DNA of 64,000 nt from Casuarius casuarius. Its lineage: Eukaryota > Chordata > Aves > Casuariiformes > Casuariidae. The notes below the pieces were generated by a model, which was not told where the DNA came from, made no database searches, and saw only the letters and a list, made by a program, of their open reading frames with translations. The translations under genes and the position numbers were made by a program. Below are positions 46,639-57,466 of this stretch, in pieces; position 1 is the first letter of the stretch; each line of letters starts with the position of its first letter. The DNA is taken from contig PTFA01000050.1 of assembly GCA_003342895.1 (NCBI GenBank), positions 5,189,723 to 5,253,722 of the forward strand, given 5' to 3'.

Positions 46639-46676
<38 letters not shown>
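46625..46676. repeat. Alternating CG/CA purine-pyrimidine tract
   Basis: About 50 bp of strictly alternating pyrimidine-purine sequence: CGCACGCGCGCACGCGCGCA followed by (CA)n. This is a strong Z-DNA-type sequence. Confidence 0.95.
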
Positions 46677-46679
<3 letters not shown>

Positions 46680-47184
46680 CTAGACTGTCACTCCCTGTTA
46701 GGTATCACTTTAGTGCCTTTGTGCTCTACAGCGGCCCTCTACAAAAATCATCCTCTCTCCTATATAGTCTCAGTTAACTTGCTCTCTCTTTCTCCCTCAT
46801 GTATCCTTTACCAAGCAGCAGTTCATCATGTGCTAAGCCAATATCCACCCGTGACAAGAATATAAACATCATCTTTATTCAGAGACCCATCATATCTGAG
46901 TAGGGGGCAGCATAAATTGGGATTAGGCTGGCAAGGAAACCAGCTGCTCTGGTTTCAAAGTATCTCTGTGTCATACTGAGAACAAGACCTTGTCTTACAC
47001 TAGGAGAGAGGGAGTGACAGCATCAGAGGTAGCAAATCACATAGCCAGTAGCATCCTCCTGATCATTAGAGAAATGGGGACAGACTTGGGTGTGCAAGCA
47101 CAGTCTGGATGTAGTAGAATTTGACATAATATTAGCCACTGGGAACAGCTGAATGGGTGCATGCAATGGCTGTGGCAGGAGAGG

Positions 47185-47244
47185 TCATGAAGCAGGGCTA
47201 GGACTCATGAAGCAGGGCTAGGACTCATGAAGCAGGGCTAGGAC
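47185..47244. repeat. Three perfect tandem copies of a 20-bp unit
   Basis: TCATGAAGCAGGGCTAGGAC occurs three times without a mismatch, indicating a young expansion. An A-rich tract follows at about 47254-47283. Confidence 0.97.
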
Positions 47245-48204
47245 TAAGGTGGGAAAAAAAAGAAAAAAAAAAACCCAAAAAAACAGGGAGAAGTGGAGTG
47301 GGAAGCACTTGGGGGCCAGAGAGGGTCCGGGCCTGCCCCAGCCTAAGGCAGGCAGCAGGAACGGAGGGAGCTCGGACTGGCTGGCTCAAACGCTGCATTG
47401 GGAAATCCCAGTATTTGCAGAACAAAAGTGGCAACAAGCGATGGAAGAGGGTGAGGGGGCTGCAGGATGGTGGCAGAGGATGGCTGAGCATCTATGGGTG
47501 TGAGCAATTACACGATGAGGGAGAAGAACAGAGGCCTGACGTGCCAAGGATGCCTGTCACTTCTTACTTACGGGCAACACTGTGTGTCCAGAATCTAAAG
47601 CAATGCTGTTAATATGGGAATGATGCTAATTAATCAATACTCCAGCAAGAGAGTTGTGTACGCCAAGTGTGTATGATCATACTGAAGTGATGGATGACCA
47701 AAGAAAATGAGAGCCTACATTACAGAATGCATAATTGAGAGTGCATTGATTGAGTTCTTTTAAAAGAAATTCCTCCATGAAATATCTGGTGCTCAACTTA
47801 TTCTTCCAAGTCACAGAATTTGTTAGTTTAGAAGAGGTGAAGGCTGGCCGAATTTTGCTCTGTAAGAATGTTTCTTTAACTCTGATTAGAAATAGTTACT
47901 TTTGCTCCTTGAGCTCTGCTGAAATAAACCTGTGACTTTTGTAATACTAGTAATGTGAGTGTTCAGAAACAAATCTAGCAGAAATAAAAGATATTAACTG
48001 GTCTCTATCTAGCTTAACCTAAATGGCAAATTTAACAATCACCCCTGCCAAAAGGGTCCTCCTTTATAGACCTTCATCATTGTGGCAAGCAATGCCATGT
48101 CTCTGCTCTATGCCCTTTCTTCCATTTGGGTCTTAGAAATGGCTTCCCGGCACAGCCCCCTCTAGACTGCAGTCTGGCATGGTTTGTGATTTATGAGGGA
48201 TACT

Positions 48205-48350
48205 GAGCTCTTTGGGGCCCGATTCTACAGCCACCCAGTGCCAGGCACGCTGGCAATCGAGTCAGTGCAACAATCCAGAAATGCTGGCGCTGCTTACAGG
48301 GCTCCCCCTTCCAGGACACGCAGAGCTCTGTTACCTTTAACAGTGTGTCC
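48205..48350. mobile_element. Possible old interspersed repeat remnant
   Basis: GGGGCCCGATTCTACAGCC resembles the start of a sauropsid palindromic repeat usually reading GGGCCTGATTCTGCA. The remainder is too diverged to follow. Identification is tentative. Confidence 0.25.
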
Positions 48351-50008
48351 TCTGAAATTCAAGGTAAAGACTGGGCTTCACTACTTTAGCTGGCAGTGTG
48401 GAGAAGATAGCAAGATGGTATTTATTTTGGTATACTGAATAGCATAAACTCTCTAAAAAAGCTTTATGGCAAGTAGAATTTAACAATTCTTCTCTTTTTT
48501 GGCTCGTTTCCTCAGAAAGTGTTGACACTCCTTTCCATCTGTTCCTGGCGACAGCTGGCAATGCCAGCGAAAGACAAAAGACCAGTCCCTTATTTACTGA
48601 AGCCGCTTTCTATCCTGCCAGTTACTGACAATTATTTATGTTCTCATGTAGCTCGGAAGGGTTTGTTAAGGTTATTGTATAGAGCATATCATTTGTGTGA
48701 AAATTAATTTTGAGTGGGTTTTTGTTGAGTTTAAACTCAACAGTGACCAAAGGCCTCAGCTCTTACTCTCTAAGATGAAAAAGACCATGTATAATTCACT
48801 ACTCACAGTCATGTCTCAGGGTTTACCAGCTTTGAAAAGTACTGAGAGTTTAAAACATTCCTGTAACTGTTTTGAGATTTTTAGAACATAGTAATTATAT
48901 AAAATAATTCAGTGTTGAACAATAACCTGTATAAAAACATCCATCACTTCTGATAGTGAATTTTACTCCATACTGAGAAGATAATTTTGGCAAAAGCACT
49001 CTTTTGTGATAAGAATTTGTGAAATGAATTAGCAAAGTTATATTATCTTTCATTAATAAAACTTTAAATATGCTATGTAAAATTCATAGGTTTAACTATA
49101 TTAATGTCATGCAACTTTCTCACTTTACTTCCTGAAGCTTCTTATCTATTAAGATAATCTGCTTAATTAAGCACAAAGTTCACCAACTCCACCTTTGACC
49201 AAACAAGAAAGGATCCAGTAAAATCATGAAGAATTTATATGATTCAGGATAAGCTAATATTATACTCCAAAGGGGTTTTTAATCTGCGATGATATCCCTT
49301 CTTTCACCCCCACACTCCCCATAATAGTTTGTGGTGGAACTAAATTTTCAGTAAGCTCTAAATGTTTGCATTGACAATGAAAACATACAGTATGTAGGTG
49401 GAAGAGAGCTGGAAATGTTGATTGCTGTCTAAAGTGTCACAAAGAAATAAATTACTAAAGCAAACTTTGGTGTTTTAAGTGGCTTCACTGCTGTGAACAA
49501 AACTTCCCTGGTGAACGAAGCACCGAGGCAGCGAATCCTGCCGGCGTGGTGGAGCGTCCCTTCCTGGCGAGGCTGGCGACGGGCTCCGCAGGGACCCGCG
49601 GTGTAGCACCCCCGTCAAAAATAGCAATTTGCAAAGCCAAAGAACCAAACATTAGGTGATGGATCCTTAGCTTATACTACAAACACCCAGCATCACAGTA
49701 GGAAAGGGCAGGAAGCGACCTATGTATGTATCTATCATGCACATACGCATTTGACGTACGTACGCGGTTACACAACCGCTACGGGCCGCGCACACAGCCT
49801 CGGCACTCGGCGCGGTCAGCACGGCGCTCTCCACTGCTCACCTCTCCGGCCCGGCGCTGGCGGCTGACGCAGCTGTGCCGCCACCAGCAGAAAAGGGGGA
49901 GTTCCGTTAATTTTCGGGTCCTGCCCGCACGAGGCCCCCAGCCCTCGCACCGCGGCGGCCGTTGGGCCGGGGGGGGTGGCTGGGGCAGGCAGGGGCGTGG
50001 GGCAGCTG

Positions 50009-50153
50009 NNNNNNNNNNNNNNNNNNNNNNNNNNNNNNNNNNNNNNNNNNNNNNNNNNNNNNNNNNNNNNNNNNNNNNNNNNNNNNNNNNNNNNNNNNNN
50101 NNNNNNNNNNNNNNNNNNNNNNNNNNNNNNNNNNNNNNNNNNNNNNNNNNNNN
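50009..50153. other. Assembly gap (145 N) in the POP4 promoter
   Basis: The N run ends 46 bp before the POP4 start codon within very GC-rich DNA. Confidence 0.98.
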
Positions 50154-50199
50154 GGCTGCCGCAAGGAGAGGCCCAGAGCGCTGCGCCGCCGCCGCCGCC

Positions 50200-50206
50200 A
50201 TGGAGG
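50200..50206 (+). CDS. POP4: POP4 coding exon 1 (7 nt coding)
   Basis: ATGGAGG followed by the donor GTGAGT. Residues 1-2 and one base of residue 3 are encoded here. The short coding part of this first exon is supported by the Kozak context, the downstream match of exon 2 and the correct total length. Confidence 0.85.
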
Positions 50207-52949
50207 GTGAGTGGCGGGGCCAGGCTGGGGCGGGCGGCGGGGCCGGGACGCGGCGCGGGGCGGCCCGGGCCGGCGTAACGCGGTATAACGCGGTGTCCCC
50301 TCTGTGCCTTGCAGGTCTGCTGTACGGCCGCCTGCCCGCCGGCGCGGCGGAGGAGCTGGGCGCACAGGTACCGCCCCGCCGGGGCCGGCCCGTCCCGCGC
50401 GTGGGTGCCGCCTCTCGGTTTGGGGGCGGCACCGGGGGTGCCAGCCCGGCGGTAACGGCGATATTGGCGGACGGCCCCGCAGGCACGAGAGGGCAGCACG
50501 CAGCGAGCCCTCCCCGTCGCCGAGGCGGAGCCACCCGCACCGCCGGCGCCCCGTGCGCCTGACGCGGCTCTGGCCCGCGGCGAGCCCCCGGCCCCCCTGA
50601 AACTGACTCTTTCCCCCTGTATCTCGTTAGCCTCAAGGCTCCGAAGAGGCCAAGGCGTTTGTAACCGCCTTCCTGAAGCGCAGTATGCCAAAAATGAAAG
50701 ACGACGCTATCCAGGACATGCTGACTCGGAAAGCTGTGGTTCTTGAGCATTACTCTAGCAAAAAGAAAAAGGGAAAGAGGAAGAAAACAAAAGGTTTTAC
50801 TGCCAAACAGAGGCGAGAATTGCGGCTTTTTGAAATTGAACCCGAACAGCGAAGGTATGGCCTTAAAGACAGTGTGGTAAAAGTGGGGAAGTTCATCGAA
50901 ACTATGTAGAAGCAATGACAAGTACCCATGGATGTACCTGCGCAGTATATAATAGCTTGTTATTTTGTCTGTGGCATTTCACCAACTCCCTTGTCTGTAT
51001 ATTTGGAGAACTCATGTTTGTTGCTGGTTCTTTCCTTTTCTGTACCTGAATATAACAAGAAGTCAATACCAAATACAATCATCTGCAATTCTATTTTTAA
51101 AGGTTAGCATGCCTGAGACCAGATAAAGAATCAAAACTTAGCAGCAGATTCCTGTAACTAATCCATGTTGAATAAAGCCCTTGCATAAGATTCATGTAAT
51201 TCACATTGAATTGTTTGTAAATGGAAATAGATGTACAGGAGTAAAAACGTTTAAGCCTTAGAAGATACACCCACATCCTGTAAAATACATAACTACTTTG
51301 GATAGATGTTAGTTTGCTTTTTTTATACTAATAGATGTGTTGCTTGCAGTGGCTTGCCTCCTAGGTAAATTGTGAGAGCAGATTATAAAGTGTCTGAATA
51401 TTAGTCTTAATATGCACTCTATAAATATGCATTACTACTGTCATCAAGCAGTAGATTTCTGATAAATAAGTTCTTGTATAATATTTCTGCCTTCTTATTG
51501 CAGATATGCACTCTTTCTACCACTACATGAACTCTGGAAACAGTATATCAGAGACCTATGTTATGGACTTAAACCAGATGCGTAAGTTGAGATATTTTAG
51601 AATTAGTGTGTTCTTGATTTACTAGGTATTTCAAAGTTTACTGAGTTGCTACTTGAAGTGTAATAGTTATTTGATAAGGATACATTCTGCTTCTGTAAGC
51701 CTTGACCATGATCTCAATGGTCATGTTTTGTAAACCTCCCTTTCTGTATGTTTTTCTTTCCCTCTTCTCTGACCCCACGCTATTCAAGGCAACCACAGAT
51801 GGTTCAGAGCAAACTGCTAAAAGCTGATCTCCATGGAGCTATTGTTACAGGTATTCTGTTTCTTTTCTTTTACAAAATTCTCTGAAGTTCAGTAGACACT
51901 ACTGTACTTCAGGTGTTACTTTTAAATTCCTTTTAATAAATGGTAGAATTATAAAGTAGAGATCATATTGTGACTACCTCTTCCTCCACTTACCAATGCT
52001 ATGTACTTTTCAAGTGCTCTTGAAAACCTTGTTGCTAGCTACAAAGATTAGCTATGAGTTTTACGAGTAATTACTGTGGTGATAATTTTTCAGAATAAAT
52101 TTAGGTATTCCAGATGTTACAAACCAGCTTTTAGAATCATTGAAGCAACTGTATAACAGCAATCAAAAGCATCAAAAAATATTCTAATATATGCATACTC
52201 TTGTTTTCTAGTAACAAAATCAAAGTGCCCCTCTTATGTTGGGATAACAGGAATCATTCTACAGGAAATGAAACATGTCTTCAAAATTATCACTAAAGAG
52301 GACAAATTAAAAGGTATGTAAGACAAACATTTCAGCATTTTTCACTATTTGAATATTCTGAAATATTTCTTAAACAATATTCATCTTCCACATCTGAGCA
52401 AATATACATGGTAGTACATTATATCAGTATTTTTAGTTCTTTGCATTATGCGAGGCCTGACCACATAACAGCCCAAGATCTTGCCAAATATCTCAGATGA
52501 GCAGTTAGTTTCATTTCCTGTGAACCCAGCATATTATGTAGGTGGTTTAGATCCATCTGACTTGCATTAGATGTTCTCTGCAACACTCGCTTACTGCATG
52601 ACCCTGAAAACAGGAATAACTTTAGTAAATCCCATGTAAAACTTGAAGCCTTTAGATTTATTTTCCCTTTCCTGCTAAAATTTAAAAACCCTGAAAGGTG
52701 GCAAAACTCCAGTCTACATGTGAATAATATCCCCCAGTGCATCAGTATCTTGATGTAATAATAGAGGTTTAACACTAGCCCACTTTTAAGTTCTTTCCTC
52801 TTCCATTTTCAGTTGTTCCCAAACTCAACAATGTATTTAGCTTGGAGATAGATGGATTTATTTCCTACATCTACGGAAGCAAGTTCCAGCTTAGAGCAAG
52901 TGAACGATCTGCGAAAAAGTTCAAGTTGAAAGGAACTATTGACCTATGA
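50200..52949 (+). CDS. POP4: POP4 (Rpp29), ribonuclease P/MRP protein subunit p29
   Basis: The coding sequence is join(50200-50206, 50315-50367, 50631-50854, 51504-51581, 51789-51850, 52212-52313, 52813-52949). It has 663 nt and encodes 220 residues, the length of human POP4 as I remember it. All introns are GT-AG and in phase. Rpp29 is a protein subunit of RNase P (tRNA 5'-leader removal) and RNase MRP (rRNA processing) in the nucleus and nucleolus. A lysine/arginine cluster at residues 64-74 fits a nuclear or nucleolar targeting signal. The conserved Sm-like Rpp29 fold covers about residues 95-215, including LLKADLHGAI, KCPSYVGITGI and FISYIYGSKFQLR, and the tail ends KGTIDL. The start lies in a near-perfect Kozak context (GCCGCCATGG). 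Nothing is broken or missing in the coding sequence. Confidence 0.97.
50315..50367 (+). CDS. POP4: POP4 coding exon 2
   Basis: The acceptor GTGCCTTGCAG precedes 50315 and the donor CAG|GTACCG lies at 50368. It encodes residues 3-20 (LLYGRLPAGAAEELGAQ), the poorly conserved N-terminus that aligns in length with human residues 3-20. It is GC-rich because it lies in the CpG island. Confidence 0.85.
50631..50854 (+). CDS. POP4: POP4 coding exon 3
   Basis: The acceptor CTCGTTAG ends at 50630 and the donor AAG|GTATGG lies at 50855. It encodes residues 21-94: an N-terminal helix region, the KKKKGKRKKTK basic cluster and the conserved QRRELRLF segment. Reading past the donor gives an extra short in-frame tail that is intron, not protein. 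Confidence 0.95.
50855..51503 (+). other. POP4: POP4 intron 3
   Basis: A 649-bp AT-rich intron. I found no snoRNA boxes, repeats or other genes in it. Confidence 0.8.
51504..51581 (+). CDS. POP4: POP4 coding exon 4
   Basis: The acceptor TTATTGCAG ends at 51503 and the donor is GC|GTAAGT. It encodes residues 95-120 (YALFLPLHELWKQYIRDLC), one of the most conserved Rpp29 blocks. Confidence 0.95.
51789..51850 (+). CDS. POP4: POP4 coding exon 5
   Basis: The acceptor is CTATTCAAG, a weaker polypyrimidine context, and the donor is ACAG|GTATTC. It encodes residues 121-141 (QPQMVQSKLLKADLHGAIV). Phases agree with both neighbours. Confidence 0.93.
51851..52211 (+). other. POP4: POP4 intron 5
   Basis: A 361-bp AT-rich intron with nothing recognisable inside. 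Confidence 0.8.
52212..52313 (+). CDS. POP4: POP4 coding exon 6
   Basis: The acceptor TTGTTTTCTAG ends at 52211 and the donor AAAG|GTATGT lies at 52314. It encodes residues 142-175, with KSKCPSYVGITGIILQE in the core of the Rpp29 barrel. Confidence 0.95.
52314..52812 (+). other. POP4: POP4 intron 6
   Basis: A 499-bp intron. An open frame on the opposite strand (52446-52775, 109 codons) shows no family resemblance and is taken as chance. Confidence 0.8.
52813..52949 (+). CDS. POP4: POP4 coding exon 7 and stop
   Basis: The acceptor CCATTTTCAG ends at 52812. It encodes residues 176-220 through DGFISYIYGSKFQLR and the terminal KGTIDL, with TGA at 52947-52949. Confidence 0.95.
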
Positions 52950-52975
52950 TTTCATGGAAATACAGAAATGTTACT

Positions 52976-53186
52976 AATAAAAGTCTGCTGCTTTCCTGCA
53001 GTTTAAAGACCAGGTTTTATGGCAGATTGAAAATGAAATGACTAATGTGTGAAGTTCTTTGTAAAGCATTTCTTCATACTGAAGAATCACTAGAATCTGT
53101 TTTGTCTTAAACTGCAACAACAGTTTGAGACTGCTTTGTGGTTGTATGTTTTGTTACATGTATGTAACATTCTGATCTTTATTAAA
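52976..53186 (+). terminator. POP4: POP4 poly(A) signals
   Basis: AATAAA at 52976-52981 lies only 27 bp after the stop codon; ATTAAA at 53181-53186 is a possible distal signal. Two 3' ends, giving 3' UTRs of about 50 or about 260 nt, are therefore possible. Confidence 0.6.
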
Positions 53187-54840
53187 CTTGGCTGTGGATT
53201 ACCTGACTTCTGCCTCAATTGTAGATTTGCACAATGAAATTATAGGAAATTAGTTGAACATTACCAAAGAGCAAGTTATCAGGGTTATGATAATAGTGCC
53301 ATGGAAACAAGTACTCAGTAGTTAAATAATCAAATGTTAAATCATTAGAAAAGCAATAGAGAACAAAATACCTTGGCCTACTTGAATGCAGTCCCTTATT
53401 CCATCTCAAAAAAAGATCTCTTTAACATATGGAGAATTTATTAGGTGTTCAGCTCAGCTCTGAAGAGCCAGTGTCTAGACACAGCAGAGCTGACTGACAA
53501 CAGCATATAACTTCTCTGCTTTGGGATGAGATCTTTGCATGGGTAGGGGCGTTAATGCTGGCTGCCTATCTGAGCTAGCTCTGAGACACCTTTACTATGC
53601 AAAAGTAAATTCCTTTTGATATTAAAGAACTACTAACATGCACTCAGAAGTAGCAATATTTGCAGGCATTTGTCTTTGCCATCCCCTCTTGGCTCTGTAG
53701 GTACTGTGTAAATTTTGGCTAACCTAGCTCTAGCTAGGAGATGAGCACAGCAAAGAGTATTGGCCTTGTGCTGGACCCTCAGAGCTGCTGTTCAGGCAGC
53801 AGAGCTCTGCTAATGCTACTCTCATCTAGCATAGTTTCAGTTAAACATCTTGAAGCTGTAGATACATTTTTAGACTTGTTTCATCATTAGTCTTACCATA
53901 CAAGAAATAAAGCAGAGATAGCATATGAAGGATGCAGAAGTCAAAGCTGCTCCAAGGCAGCCTTGCAATTCTTGCTGTTTACAGCTCTTTCCTTAAATAA
54001 TACCATTTCAGGAGTATTCATGTCCAAGAATAAACTGCATTTGCCCTTGCTCCCTGGAGCATCTCCTCCATGTCTCTGGCTTATACTATTTTTTTTTTTT
54101 TTCCAGAAGGGAATTGTATCACTGGCTGTGCTTTCTAGGGGTAGTGTCACACTTAGTGTCTTCTGAAGTATAGCACACTTAAATGCTTCACTCAAAGCTT
54201 ATAAACAGCATGAAATCATAGTGGTTCAGTTCCACTTCAAAACAGAGAGAAAAGAAAAAAAATTCATGTAAGTTTTAATTGTTAAAACTTCAAAATTACA
54301 CTGGCAAGGAAAGGCAAAATTGAGCCTGGGGAGAATGAAGGTGATGCTGTACCATAGCCTGCTCCTATCTGACAGCTCCCATGCCCAGCCAGGGTGCTCA
54401 CGCATACAAGACTATCAGTCTGTTCTGTACTTAAAAATATTTATTTAAGAATGTGATTGCAAGTTTCCTGGAGCTTCCAGGGCAGGCTCTAAGTTTGGTC
54501 AGCTTTATACATTAGAGAATGTCACAGGTAGCCTGATGTGTGTACTTGTCATGGGAACACCAGGGTTGGGAGGAGAATAGCAGCCCTTAAGGAAGGGCTG
54601 GGGATACTCTTGCTAGGAGAAAATAACACTGAAGTTGGTATTACCACTGTGCTGATCAGACAAATTGGCACTACATTTTACAAGTAATAAGAGAGGTCCT
54701 GTTCTTTCCTGTGAGCTATTTCATACTGATAGCAAGAAACTTGAAAAGCCAAGTTACAGATTTCACAAAGCATTTGCCAGTCTTACCCTGAAGTTTTAGC
54801 TGCATACAACAAACTGTAACCTGTGATTGCCTTTTTTCAC

Positions 54841-54858
54841 AAAAAAAAAAAAAAAAAA
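54841..54858. repeat. Poly(A) run (18 A)
   Basis: Homopolymer with no retroposon body recognised upstream. Confidence 0.95.
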
Positions 54859-57453
54859 GACTAAAAATAAAATATACGCATTTGTAATGCAGCTATTCAG
54901 GCTGTTTGCTTACCAGGCACTTACTAATAACAAACTACTTTAAGGTTAAATCAGAAATGTCTAGACTGGTAAATAGAAGATGATATCACTTGTTTCCTTT
55001 TAATAACAAAGTTTAGAAGAATTAGTGTGTTTTTAGCCAGTCATTGAAAAGCTAAGATGAGCTATGCACAGTTAAACCATTCTGCTAAAGATGCCAAGCT
55101 AGTCTATGTACTTGCACTTTTGTTAATAAACAAATGGTAAAGTTGAGTCCATGTCAGGGCATTGGGTACCAGGTGTGTGAACATATATCACAAAATAATG
55201 GGGAAGGACTTGAAGCAAGAAATTCAAAAATAGAAGTGACCCTCAATCTTGTACTTTCTAATTAGCAAAAGAAATTGCTTTATGAATATTTATTTAACCT
55301 CTCTTCATCTAGCTTTACTATAGCCCATTTTTATGCATCTTTAGTCATGCTATGTTCTGCATTAAAAAAAAATCCCTTGTAAAAGAGATACTAGTTGCAT
55401 ACAAATGAAGGACTCATATTTAAGAAGAAGAGTCTCTCCCTGCCACCATTCAAATGCCTGTGGCCAGCCAGGGAGGCCCCTTTAGTGAGACGGTAGCTGT
55501 TGTCTCACATGTACGACGCACTGAAGCCTAACACCAGGGTAGACCAGCTCTAGCCAAGAGCACAGGACAGCAGATTAGTCAGCGCTGCAAGTCCCACAAC
55601 TGTTCCTCTGCGGTGGGCACGCCAGAGCCGGCACTGCCTGCCTCCATCCCTCCCCGGTCCTGTGAACAGGCCAGCCGTGCTGGTAAGCCCTCAGCTCCTT
55701 GGCCTCCACAGCCCATTTTTGGGACCCGCTGCTGGGGACAGGCTGCAAGAGCCATGTCTCCCAGCCAGCATCCCTGGCACAGCCCAGGTTCAGCACCCCT
55801 GAGCTACTCGCCACTGAGCCAGGCTCGCACCAGCTGCAGCCGCAGCACAGGTGATGCTGCTTTCCAAAAGGCAAGGACTGGTGCTCTATTCCTTGTGAAC
55901 TCAGGGAATAAAGTAGCTGGTACAGAAATAAACTTTTGTTGCAGTTAGGTGAAGCACTGCCCTTAAAACATGCATCTTTCATTTTCCTCATTTCATATAG
56001 GGGAAAAAAAACAGGAGCCATTTCACAGCAATGGAAAGACAGGAGAAGGAAATGCTGGAAAAGCTGTTACCAATACAGACAAAAGCATTTGAAAGTGGCA
56101 GAGACTACAAGCTTTTTCAGCAAATGCATATGTATGTGAACAAGATGAATGAAAGTTGTTTAGTTTAAGATTTTTTCTTGCCTTTTTTACATTATTCCTC
56201 TCAAAGTTCTTTGAAATTAAATCCCTTGGTTTCTTGTGAGAATCCAGAAGGAAAAAAACAAACAAATGGTAGAAAATGCAAATCCATAGTACAAACTTTC
56301 CTTTCAGGACAATGACCTAATTTTAATTTTACTCATAGCCTTCAATGTAGCATCTCATTAAGACATCTGTTAAATGCCTATAATATTAAATTAATAGGGG
56401 GGAGCTAATAGAACTTTATTGGCATAGTCCAGTTAATTAACATTTAATGGCTGTCTTAAATAGACATCATTAATGGGAATGCCATACAACTGGAATTAAG
56501 CACAATCCTGTTTCTTTGTGCTGTGAAGGACGTACGCTCCACCACGTGCACGCACAGATGAACACGATACAACTTCCTATAGCTACTAGTGTTTCCCTCC
56601 ACAACCCCCCCCTTTTTTATGCTATATTTCAGTGACACCTTCCCCCCCCAAAAAAAAATTACCACCCCCTGAACACTGCCTAGCACTCTCTTTCGATAAA
56701 TAATGGCAAGGCATTCATTTTTTACAGTGACTAGAGCTGAAGAGATGTTCAGAAGTCTCTTCAAGGCAATCACATGCTAGCAGCACATAAAGACAGATGA
56801 CAAACAGGGACTAACAAGGGATGTGAACAGCCAAAGCCTTGGAGAAGCCTTTACTGCAGTTGGTAAATCACCTGAAGAGCCTTTCCGTAATCACTTGGTG
56901 AGGTGTCCAAGCAGCCCCCATAAGTCACTTAAGCTAAATCACTCCCATCAGCTGCTTGACTGAACTCCTGCCCCAGCGTCTTTCAGAGTCCTGTGTGTGC
57001 CCTGCACTCAAACACAGGAAACTTCCCACTGCTTGCAAAGCAACTTCCTTACGAACTGTGTAACATGAAAATGACTGCTCACTACTGTTCCCCTGCTGAT
57101 TCATGACCATTCCCCATCTCTTCATTAGCCAAGATAGTAAATACTTAATGGATTTAATATTAGCAAATTGGAGAACTAATCACAGCTGTCTCCGATATGC
57201 ATCTTCCTTCATATGCTGGACTCAAAATTGCATGGAACAGGGACACATTTTTCTTAATGATTTTTATACCTAAACTCTCCCTCTCTCTCTAAAGAAAAGG
57301 CTAATCAGGGAATAACGAACAAAGGTTACTTGCATGTTTCTGCCCCCTCCCCCACAAATATTTATACAATTGTTTCAGTTCAGATTATTTCTTTGATTAT
57401 GGTACAAAAAAGAGGTCAAGCCAGTTACTGAATTTTGAATATTTAAGATGAGT

Positions 57454-57466
57454 GGGGGGGGGGGGG
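57454..57466. repeat. Poly(G) run (13 G)
   Basis: The only long G homopolymer on the + strand; other long runs of this kind in the window are C. Confidence 0.95.

Larger units (their letters stand above)
30711..49769. other. Intergenic region between VSTM2B and POP4 (about 19 kb)
   Basis: No coding gene is recognised. The region holds a 335-N gap (33015-33349), poly(C) runs, a (GT)n microsatellite (40162-40231), a CG/CA alternating tract (46625-46676), a 20-bp triplet repeat (47185-47244), two CTCF-type motifs (44287 and 45687) and an E-box palindrome (37671-37697). It also has old palindromic-repeat remnants (about 33796-33880, 48210-48260) and GC-richer patches near 34520-34680, 35080-35450, 36960-37145 and 42690-42830. 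AT-rich stretches such as 41520-41760, dense in homeodomain-like TAAT motifs, could be conserved non-coding elements, but that is a guess. Confidence 0.75.
49780..50580 (+). promoter_or_regulatory. POP4: CpG island, POP4 promoter and first exons
   Basis: CpG-dense sequence spans the POP4 start codon, intron 1, exon 2 and most of intron 2, with a 145-N gap just upstream of the start. No TATA box is evident. This is the usual architecture of a housekeeping promoter. The gap probably removes part of the core promoter or 5' UTR. Confidence 0.75.

Noticed and set aside
50685..50909. A 74-codon ORF looking like a separate small gene
   Set aside because: It starts at internal Met39 of POP4 exon 3 and reads past the donor into intron 3; the spliced POP4 model explains it.
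49779..50921. Long minus-strand open frames across the POP4 CpG island (up to 380 codons)
   Set aside because: They run through the 145-N gap and GC-rich DNA where stops are rare, and oppose the well-supported POP4 exons. No family resemblance.
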